A stretch of DNA of 5,187 nt, from positions 1 to 5,187 of the forward strand of contig CBDVCD010000256.1 of NCBI GenBank assembly GCA_965372385.1, read 5' to 3'. Below, piece by piece: positions 1 to 5,187 of the stretch. The stretch's first letter is position 1, and each line of letters opens with the position of its first letter. This DNA is from JASJBU01 sp965372385 (lineage in GTDB: Bacteria > Pseudomonadota > Gammaproteobacteria > Chromatiales > Chromatiaceae). A model generated the notes under the pieces. That model saw nothing but the letters and a program-made list of their open reading frames with translations, searched no databases and was not told the origin of the DNA. A program made the position numbers and the translations under genes.

Positions 1-111
1 GGTGGCGAGGTGTTCCTGTGGATTACGGTAAGCAAACCAGCGTAAGACCATCTCGCAGGCAACAGGTAGTTGTTAGTGGAAATTCAGCGCCATGGTTAGG
101 GGATCTGTCAT
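1..111. other. Left-edge stretch with no supportable gene
   Basis: This segment lies downstream of the methyltransferase stop codon and reaches the window edge. On the minus strand an ATG at 49-51 opens a frame of 17 codons that runs off the left edge (begins MVLRWFAYRNPQEH). It has only a poor Shine-Dalgarno match, and I recognise no family from so few residues. A second ATG at 109-111, immediately after the methyltransferase stop, gives only 12 codons. No strong hairpin followed by a T-run is seen, so the end of the methyltransferase transcript cannot be placed. The 17-codon frame could be the start of a further minus-strand gene, but this is not established. Confidence 0.4.
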
Positions 112-966
112 CTATAACGCGGATTGATTGAAATTACGCGATATACAGAAAACCCCGACAGGGTGGAATATGACTTGGCGGTTATTTTCAGAAAATGCCA
201 ACCCTTTGATGAAATCTACAACCTCCTCTTTGAATTCTGTTGATAGCAAATCTGCACGGCATTCCAGGAAAAAGTTCAAAAGTTGCTTTCCCCGAAAGGA
301 CTGCGGCGCGGCAAAATCCGACACATCCAGTATTCCATCAAGAATGTCAAATGCAAAAGTGACAGGGAGTGATTCCAGCAACCGATAGATGTCCTTGGAA
401 GAATACATTTCACTTTCGTTGCCCTTGGCACGTTTTAAAAAACGCTGTTGAATTTCGTTGATGCCCAAAGGGGTCTGGTGAAAGATCAAAATAAGGCCCT
501 GATTGTTCAGGATGTCAAGGGCGCCTTGAATGGCCTTGAGCCGGTCTGGTACGTAGTAAAGACAATGCGTCATATGGATAAGATCGAATTTCATGTCGAG
601 ATGCTGCACCGGAAAGGTCCTGGAGAGTATTTCGAAGTTGGAAACCGGCAGGCCGCTTTCCCGGAATTTGGTTGTGAATATTTGATTATGATCGGGGTTG
701 GGATCGACTGCGATATAGGACCCGATACGCCAGCGCCTCAGGATGAGCTTCATAAGCTGCAAATCGAAGTCTCCGGTGCCACTGCCGATACTCAGAATGT
801 TCAGAGGATCTGACCAGGCACGCTGGGGAAGGAGATCATCACTCAGCCACTTCTGTGTCGATTGCCATTCGGTTGAGATCTGCCTAAACGTATCGAAACA
901 CTCGGCATATTCGCGGTCGCTCAAGGGGGGGGCATTGAAAACGGTGCCGTTGTTTATGGCAGTCAT
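112..966 (-). CDS. Histamine N-methyltransferase-like SAM-dependent methyltransferase
   Basis: Probable soluble class I methyltransferase of 284 residues. Seen: SAM-binding motif I at residues 57-66 (ILSIGSGTGD), an acidic motif II region VDPN at 87-90, and FDLIHM at 127-132 followed by CLYYV at 135-139, before the helix and strand that complete the Rossmann fold. From memory of the family, the layout matches animal histamine N-methyltransferase (292 residues in human): an N-terminal helix with Y20, F24 and STE at 31-33, then LSIGxGxG, then IHMxxxLYYV, then a C-terminal part with DVSD at 214-217. Y20, F24, E33, Y137 and Y138 correspond to human Y15, F19, E28, Y146 and Y147 of the histamine pocket. 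Human Q143 and N283 are replaced by H134 and P269. The amine substrate is therefore unknown. The ATG start at 964-966 is fixed by an AGGAG six bases upstream. Composition is clearly lower in GC than the next gene, which hints at transfer. The methyltransferase class is near certain; the HNMT-like assignment is strong; the substrate is not known. Confidence 0.85.
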   Translation of the reverse strand: MTAINNGTVFNAPPLSDREYAECFDTFRQISTEWQSTQKWLSDDLLPQRAWSDPLNILSIGSGTGDFDLQLMKLILRRWRIGSYIAVDPNPDHNQIFTTKFRESGLPVSNFEILSRTFPVQHLDMKFDLIHMTHCLYYVPDRLKAIQGALDILNNQGLILIFHQTPLGINEIQQRFLKRAKGNESEMYSSKDIYRLLESLPVTFAFDILDGILDVSDFAAPQSFRGKQLLNFFLECRADLLSTEFKEEVVDFIKGLAFSENNRQVIFHPVGVFCISRNFNQSAL

Positions 967-972
967 GATACT

Positions 973-977
973 CTCCT
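973..977 (-). promoter_or_regulatory. Ribosome binding site of the methyltransferase
   Basis: On the minus strand AGGAG lies six bases before the ATG at 964-966, inside a purine-rich stretch (AAGAGGAGAG). This near-ideal Shine-Dalgarno site supports the chosen start. Confidence 0.8.
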
Positions 978-1018
978 CTTAATTTACGGTGTTCACATCA
1001 AAAATTGGGCACTGATCA

Positions 1019-1047
1019 AAGATACCAAAAAGTCAGCTGCCTGTTAA
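1019..1047 (-). promoter_or_regulatory. Candidate sigma-70 promoter for the methyltransferase
   Basis: Read on the minus strand, TTAACA (1042-1047; five of six matches to the -35 consensus) is followed after exactly 17 bases by TATCTT (1019-1024; four of six matches to the -10 consensus). Transcription would start near 1012 and give a leader of about 45 bases before the ATG. The element sits in the 158-base gap between two same-strand genes, so the methyltransferase may be transcribed separately from the sensor phosphatase. This is pattern matching only; such matches also arise by chance in AT-rich gaps. Confidence 0.35.
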
Positions 1048-1124
1048 AAGCTTGGTAACTCAGCCCCCGTATAACCTGTCGCATCAGGAACCTTTTAGGT
1101 TTCGGCGAGGGCTCTATACCGGAT

Positions 1125-3473
1125 TCAGGCAGAGGTGCTTAGATACTTCACCAGCGTAAGCCGGTTGCCATCCACGGCGTTCGGTATATAGCGCACCTCA
1201 TCTACCGACTGGCACGCGAGATACAGGCCGATGCCGCCGGGCTCATGATCCAACGACACCGTCCCACTGTATGCATGGGACTCGGCCTCGAAGTTGAACG
1301 GTTCGCCCCAGTCGATCACTGTGACCTCCAGCCCCCCATCTAGCGGGGTCAGCTCCATGGCGAAGCGGTTTTCCTTCCCATCGCCGTGTCGGATCACATT
1401 ACTGACCACCTCGTCGACGCCCAGTACCAGCCTGCCTGCCTCCCGCTCGTCGAAACCAGCGTCCCTGGCCATACCTTCAACCAAGGCGGCCACCTTAGCC
1501 AGTATTTCAGTGCGGGCCGGCCACTCCATGCGCACGCTGCGGACATAGTTGGCTTCATCGGTAGCCGGCAAGTCTGCAGACTGGCGTTGCAGCAATAACA
1601 GGGTGATGTCGTCGTGCTGCTCGGCGTCGCCTCGGAAGGCATCGACCCGTGCCAGTAATTCATGGGCAACCGTCTGCATATCCCCCTGAAGCTTCCCCAG
1701 AACTTTCTTCAATCGGCCAAGCCCCCACTCTTCCTGCTCCGAATTGCAGGCCTCGGTGATGCCGTCCGAGTACAGCAGGATGCTGTCACCGGGTTCCAAC
1801 CGCAGTTCCAGGGTTTCATAGCGGGTGTCCGGCATGGCGCCCAGTGGCAGTCTGGGCTTGGCCATCACGATCTGCATGCCACCGTCGGCGCGGAGTAGCA
1901 GGGGCGGATTGTGACCAGCATTGACAAGCCGCAGATGGCCCGTATCCGAGTGGTATTCGCCATACACAAGGGTGACAAACATGCCGGAGGGATTTTCGTC
2001 GGCCAATGTACGATTGATACGCCTCAGCACCTCGGCCGGGGGAACACGGCGTTGGGCCACCTCGCGCACCAGGGTGTGGGTAATGGCCATGAACAGCGCG
2101 GCCGCAGCACCCTTATCGGAGACATCGGCGACCACAATGCCAATACGGTCGCGGGACAAACGGAAAAAATCGTAGTAATCGCCCCCAACCTCGCGGGCCG
2201 GCCGTGTGAGACCCGCAAGATCCAGTCGGGCCTCCAAGTCGGCGAACGGGGGAAAACGATGCGGCAGGATCCCCTTCTGAATCTCGGCGGCGATTTGCAG
2301 CTCTTTGTGATAGCGCTCTTTTTCCGCGGTGGCGCTACGCACTTCCTCGATGTTTCGCTGTATGGCTGCACCCATGTGGTTGAAGACTTGGGCCAGGTGG
2401 CGGGTCTCTACTGGGCCCTCATTCTCGGGCAAACGCCGATCCAAGCGTCCCGCGGCGAAATGCTCCGCTTGACCCACCAGGCGGGTCAGTGGGGCTGTGA
2501 TGTTGGCGGCCAGGGCCAGGACGATCGTCAGGGTGATCGCTATTATCAGCACCGCCGCCAGCAACATTTTTTGTTTGAGCCGGGTCACAGGGCGCATGAT
2601 TTCCTGCAGCGGTAGGACGATGAGCAGGGTGGCACCGGTGGCCTCTATGCGACTGCTCACCACCCAGCTCGGTTGGCCTAGAAACGGATCAGTAAGCACC
2701 GCAAGCTCGTCACCGCTGTCGGCCGTTAGCCTTTCCAGCATCCTCAGATTACCGTCGTCAGAAGCCTTGATCATTGTCTTCAGGTCCTGCTCCGATAGCA
2801 GGCCCTGCCGGGGATGGGCGATCAGGCGACCGCTCGCCGTGATCAGGAATGCGTAACCACTGTCGGCCACCCGCAGAGCCCGGATTTGGTCCACCAGCTC
2901 CCCTATAGAGATATCCACCGTAGCCACCCCCAGGATTTGCCCCTGACGCCGGATGGGTGCGGAGTGGGTAACCATCAGGATATTGCCGCCGCCCTCGTCG
3001 AAATAGGGCTCGCCCCAGGTCGCACTATTCTGTTCCAGTGGGGTGCGGAACCAGTCCCAGTGCGAATAATCGTAGTCCGCCGTGGCCAGCGAGGTTGAAC
3101 GGATCCCCTCAGGTCCGCGGTACAGGTAGGGTGCGAAACTTCCCAGCCCGGTGGCTTCGGGGATGAGGGCGACGGTTGAGCCATAGATAAAGCGGTACTG
3201 CTCCAAGGTGTTGCGGATGCGTTTCTCGATACGGACCGGGTCCAGCTCCGAGTCATTAGCCACGGCCAGTGCGAGGCCTTGGGCCACAGTTTGTGCGGTC
3301 TGGAACAGCAGATCGAACTCGCCGGCATGGGCTCGCGCCAGTGCCCTGCTTTCACGCTGGATCTGCTCCTCCAGGATATTCCTGCTGGTATTGAAGGCGA
3401 GCACGAACAATGCCAGAAACAGCAACAGCATTGCTGGTATCAATGTGGCCAGGAGACGGGTGCGCAGTCTCAT
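1125..3473 (-). CDS. Membrane sensor with Cache, HAMP, SpoIIE phosphatase and RsbW-like kinase domains
   Basis: Likely inner-membrane partner-switching regulator of 782 residues. Seen in order: a transmembrane segment at about 8-27; a periplasmic double-Cache-like sensor at about 30-295, with HWDWF at 138-142, WGEPYFDEGGGN at 153-164 and GVATVDIS at 182-189; a second transmembrane segment at about 303-323; HAMP at about 324-376; a helical linker to about 400; a SpoIIE/PP2C domain at about 400-630; and a histidine-kinase-type ATPase domain at about 645-780. Phosphatase motifs are intact: ILP 402-404, GGDYYDF 430-436, VADVSDKG 448-455, NAGHNPP 518-524, YSDGITEA 568-575 and HDD 620-622. Metal ligands are probably D432, D450, D570 and one of D621/D622. 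The ATPase part has an N-box (E688, N692), DWG at 721-723 and GGIGL at 746-750. In this family the phosphatase dephosphorylates a STAS anti-sigma antagonist, and the RsbW-like domain phosphorylates it or binds its target. No STAS gene lies in the window and the sensed ligand is unknown. The ATG start is followed at once by the signal anchor; its Shine-Dalgarno is weak (GGA, seven bases away). Confidence 0.93.
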   Translation of the reverse strand: MRLRTRLLATLIPAMLLLFLALFVLAFNTSRNILEEQIQRESRALARAHAGEFDLLFQTAQTVAQGLALAVANDSELDPVRIEKRIRNTLEQYRFIYGSTVALIPEATGLGSFAPYLYRGPEGIRSTSLATADYDYSHWDWFRTPLEQNSATWGEPYFDEGGGNILMVTHSAPIRRQGQILGVATVDISIGELVDQIRALRVADSGYAFLITASGRLIAHPRQGLLSEQDLKTMIKASDDGNLRMLERLTADSGDELAVLTDPFLGQPSWVVSSRIEATGATLLIVLPLQEIMRPVTRLKQKMLLAAVLIIAITLTIVLALAANITAPLTRLVGQAEHFAAGRLDRRLPENEGPVETRHLAQVFNHMGAAIQRNIEEVRSATAEKERYHKELQIAAEIQKGILPHRFPPFADLEARLDLAGLTRPAREVGGDYYDFFRLSRDRIGIVVADVSDKGAAAALFMAITHTLVREVAQRRVPPAEVLRRINRTLADENPSGMFVTLVYGEYHSDTGHLRLVNAGHNPPLLLRADGGMQIVMAKPRLPLGAMPDTRYETLELRLEPGDSILLYSDGITEACNSEQEEWGLGRLKKVLGKLQGDMQTVAHELLARVDAFRGDAEQHDDITLLLLQRQSADLPATDEANYVRSVRMEWPARTEILAKVAALVEGMARDAGFDEREAGRLVLGVDEVVSNVIRHGDGKENRFAMELTPLDGGLEVTVIDWGEPFNFEAESHAYSGTVSLDHEPGGIGLYLACQSVDEVRYIPNAVDGNRLTLVKYLSTSA

Positions 3474-3544
3474 GCTGGAATCCGTTCAGTGTGTCCCGTG
3501 AAAACGTAAACAAGATAAGAGCAGCCTGATATGTCCATGGAATT

Positions 3545-3558
3545 CTATCTACAGATAG
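3545..3558. repeat. Perfect inverted repeat upstream of the sensor phosphatase
   Basis: CTATCT and AGATAG form two perfect six-base arms around a two-base centre (AC), about 72 bases upstream of the phosphatase start. On the minus strand the element runs into TAGAAT at 3542-3547, a five-of-six match to a -10 hexamer, but no fitting -35 lies 16-18 bases before it. A looser CTAT-N4-ATAG lies nearby at about 3593-3604. The repeat could be an operator for a dimeric repressor, or chance; nothing identifies a regulator. Confidence 0.3.
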
Positions 3559-3697
3559 CGGCTTTCTCTCCGAGCCTATGCGAAGGAAGAAACTATCGCA
3601 ATAGCCTCACCGTGCTTGCCGTCGTGGTTTAGAGTATTAATTGCACATATTTCTAAAGCAGTCGCGTCATCCAGTCACGCCGATACTTTTGGTTACT

Positions 3698-3904
3698 TTA
3701 TCTGACGATACAGACGAAACCTTCCAGTCCGGTGGGTTTCGTTATGTGTGACATCTCGGCCTTACAGCGTACTGCTATCACCGGGGCTTCCTCAAGGACC
3801 GAAAGGATCCGCATCTCACCGCCGCAGTGCAGGCAGATGAGCGGGTCCACTTCGGAGACTTTTTTGATCAGTTGCGCGTGCGCTGCGGGCGACCTGGGAT
3901 AGAA
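3698..3904 (-). pseudogene. Remnant of a transposase C-terminal tail (IS91/Y2-like)
   Basis: The minus-strand frame between stops at 3905-3907 and 3698-3700 has no upstream start codon, yet encodes a recognisable tail: QLIKKVSEVDPLICLHCGGE, then MRILSVLEEAPVI. This matches from memory the C-terminal zinc-ribbon end of transposases usually annotated as IS91/Y2 type, which read W-A-x-L-I-K-K-V-Y-E-V-D-P-L-x-C-P-x-C-G-G-E-M-R-I. The two cysteines of the CxxC are kept; the proline usually after the first is leucine. Upstream the similarity stops within about 15 codons, and the large catalytic part is absent. Downstream of VI (about 3778) the similarity also fades, and the remaining 25 codons look unrelated. 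It is therefore a short relic left by deletion, not a working gene. The exact insertion-sequence family is uncertain. Confidence 0.65.
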
Positions 3905-3945
3905 TCATCCTACACTTGATACACTTCGAATGTGAATGGGATAAC

Positions 3946-3950
3946 GGACG
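3946..3950 (+). promoter_or_regulatory. Ribosome binding site deciding the putP GTG start
   Basis: GGACG lies five bases before the GTG at 3956-3958. It is a modest Shine-Dalgarno match, but it fits this start. An in-frame upstream GTG at 3932-3934 lacks a purine-rich site and would add eight residues not expected from PutP alignments; the frame is closed by a TGA at 3917-3919. Confidence 0.5.
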
Positions 3951-3955
3951 TAACC

Positions 3956-5187
3956 GTGAGTACTGACCAGATAGTTATATCGCTGACATTTTTTGTATAC
4001 CTGTTGCTGCTGTTCGCCATAGGCTGGGCGGCTTATACAAGGACCAAGGACCTTGGCGACTTCATTCTCGGCGGCCGGCGGCTGGGCAGTTGGACAGCAG
4101 CATTGAGTGCTGGTGCATCGGATATGAGTGGCTGGCTGCTGCTTGGCCTGCCGGGGTTTGCCTATCTGTCCGGCATGGAATCCGTCTGGCTGGCAGCGGG
4201 CTTGCTGGCAGGCACCTGGCTAAACTGGCGCACTATGGCAGCGCCTTTGCGCAGCTATTCTGAAATTGCGGGAAATTCGCTGACCATCCCGGCATTCTTA
4301 CGCCAACGCTTCCGCGATGACTCAGGTCTCATTCAAGTGGTGTCCGCCTCATTCATCCTGTTGTTCTTTGTTTTCTATACCAGTTCCGGGCTGGTTGCCG
4401 GCGGCAAGCTGTTCCAGTCCGTTTTCGGTCTTGATTATATTTGGGCAGTTGTCGTTGGTACCTGTGCCATTATTCTCTATACTGCGGTGGGTGGATTCCT
4501 GGCGGTTTCCTGGACTGATCTGATGCAGGCTCTGCTGATGGTGGCGGCTCTGATAGCGGTACCTGTGATGGCAATCAACGAACTGGGTGGTATTGACGCG
4601 ACATTCAATCTGGTGAAGCAGACCAACCCTGATTTACTCAATGCGATGACCTCCAATGAAGGGGTTGGCCTGTCACTCATCAGTGTATTGTCTTTGTTGG
4701 GATGGGGGCTTGGCTATTTCGGCCAACCTCATATACTTGCCCGGTTCAAGGGCATCGAGTCGGTTGCGGCAATCCCAAAGGCCAGACGCATCGCGGTCAG
4801 TTGGACATTTCTCACCCTGACAGGAGCCAGCCTGGCGGGTATTGCAGGTATAGGTTGCCTGGATCCCCCGCTGATAGGAGCAGACAGTGAGAAGGTATTT
4901 ATCCAGCTTGTGGGCTTGCTTTTTCATCCAGTCATCGCCGGGATCTGCCTGGCCGCCATACTCGCCGCAATCATGAGTACGGCTGATTCACAGTTGCTGG
5001 TGGCTTCCTCTGCTTTGACGGCAGATCTCTATAAAGGAATTATCCGCAAGACGGCTACTACCCGGGAGCTCATGTGGGTGGGAAGGATCACGGTGATTCT
5101 CATTGCCTTCATCGCCTTCCTGCTGGCCCTGAATCCGGAGAGCAAGGTGCTGGACCTGGTGGCCTATGCCTGGGCAGGATTCGGCGC
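3956..5187 (+). CDS. putP: Sodium/proline symporter PutP, truncated at the window edge
   Basis: Inner-membrane transporter of the sodium:solute symporter family that takes up L-proline together with sodium ions, for use as carbon and nitrogen source or as osmoprotectant. The window holds 410 codons; E. coli PutP has 502 residues, so about 90 are missing at the right edge. Seen: FILGGRRLG at 36-44; SAGASDMSGWLLLGLPG at 51-67; GGFLAVSWTD at 179-188; GWGLGYFGQPHILARF at 249-264; ILAAIMSTADSQLLV at 335-349; YAWAGFG at 404-410. D56 and S58 match E. coli D55 and S57, and S341 and T342 match S340 and T341, residues known for sodium and substrate binding, so the core looks functional. The start is GTG, chosen because residue 15 (Y) then lines up with E. 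coli Y14 and a Shine-Dalgarno precedes it. The extracellular loop near 300-312 is a few residues shorter than in E. coli. The proline dehydrogenase gene putA is not in the window. putP is divergent from the sensor phosphatase, and the transposase relic lies directly upstream. Confidence 0.95.
   Translation, partial: MSTDQIVISLTFFVYLLLLFAIGWAAYTRTKDLGDFILGGRRLGSWTAALSAGASDMSGWLLLGLPGFAYLSGMESVWLAAGLLAGTWLNWRTMAAPLRSYSEIAGNSLTIPAFLRQRFRDDSGLIQVVSASFILLFFVFYTSSGLVAGGKLFQSVFGLDYIWAVVVGTCAIILYTAVGGFLAVSWTDLMQALLMVAALIAVPVMAINELGGIDATFNLVKQTNPDLLNAMTSNEGVGLSLISVLSLLGWGLGYFGQPHILARFKGIESVAAIPKARRIAVSWTFLTLTGASLAGIAGIGCLDPPLIGADSEKVFIQLVGLLFHPVIAGICLAAILAAIMSTADSQLLVASSALTADLYKGIIRKTATTRELMWVGRITVILIAFIAFLLALNPESKVLDLVAYAWAGFG

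Larger units (their letters stand above)
3474..3955. other. Divergent intergenic region with a transposase relic
   Basis: This 482-base gap separates the minus-strand sensor phosphatase from the plus-strand putP, so it must carry the control regions of both. The part near putP (about 3698-3904) is a decayed transposase tail on the minus strand. The part near the phosphatase (3474-3697) is AT-richer, has no plausible coding frame and contains an inverted repeat at 3545-3558. No promoter with both hexamers at good spacing could be assigned to either gene, and no clear terminator is seen. Confidence 0.6.

Noticed and set aside
448..813. A 121-codon plus-strand open frame opposite the methyltransferase
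   Set aside because: The minus-strand frame carries clear SAM-binding motifs and a good ribosome binding site, so this is its antisense shadow.
1087..1103. Possible terminator hairpin after the sensor phosphatase gene (AACCT-AAA-AGGTT on the minus strand)
   Set aside because: The stem is only five base pairs, AT-rich, and not followed by a T-run on the minus strand. A second weak hairpin near 1045-1070 depends on G-U pairs and a nine-base loop.
1911..2615. A 234-codon plus-strand open frame inside the sensor phosphatase gene
   Set aside because: It is antisense to the intact SpoIIE and HAMP coding sequence, has low-complexity GC-driven composition and no recognisable domain. High-GC genes often leave long open frames on the opposite strand.
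3531..3536. TGGACA as a -35 hexamer for the sensor phosphatase with TATCTT downstream
   Set aside because: The spacing between the two hexamers on the minus strand is only 14 bases, below the workable range.
3872..3905. Possible putP promoter (TTGCGC at 3872-3877 with TAGAAT at 3900-3905)
   Set aside because: The spacer is 22 bases, too long for a sigma-70 promoter, and the -10 hexamer has no extended TGn element. The alternative TTGATA (3916-3921) with GATAAC (3940-3945) would start transcription only about four bases before the GTG and leave no room for the ribosome binding site.
4673..4927. An 84-codon minus-strand open frame within putP
   Set aside because: It is antisense to well-conserved PutP transmembrane segments and shows no family motif.

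Overview
The window looks like a chromosomal stretch from a proteobacterium, most likely a gammaproteobacterium. The reasons are a PutP protein very close in motifs to the Escherichia coli one, a membrane SpoIIE-type sensor phosphatase of the kind common in environmental Proteobacteria, and ordinary Shine-Dalgarno sites. No RNA gene, CRISPR array or complete insertion sequence is visible.

Layout, left to right. Bases 1-111 hold no gene I can name. Bases 112-966 (minus) encode a 284-residue SAM-dependent methyltransferase that aligns, by eye, with animal histamine N-methyltransferase over most of its length. A 158-base gap carries a candidate promoter for it. Bases 1125-3473 (minus) encode a 782-residue membrane protein with a periplasmic Cache-type sensor, HAMP, SpoIIE/PP2C phosphatase and a C-terminal RsbW-like ATPase/kinase domain. 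Bases 3474-3955 separate two divergent genes and are mostly non-coding, but contain a decayed tail of a transposase with a CxxC zinc-ribbon motif (minus, about 3698-3904). From 3956 (plus, GTG start) to the right edge runs the first 410 codons of putP, a sodium/proline symporter; about the last 90 residues lie outside the window.

The genes do not form an obvious pathway. The phosphatase/kinase is an orphan partner-switching regulator with no STAS-domain partner or sigma factor in the window. The methyltransferase lies downstream on the same strand but probably has its own promoter. Hand-counted 60-base lines give about 48% GC in the methyltransferase, 65% in the sensor phosphatase and 55% in putP. 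With the transposase relic, this suggests a region assembled from pieces of different origin. I did not find a convincing new multi-gene system; the most notable item is the bacterial histamine-methyltransferase-like protein.
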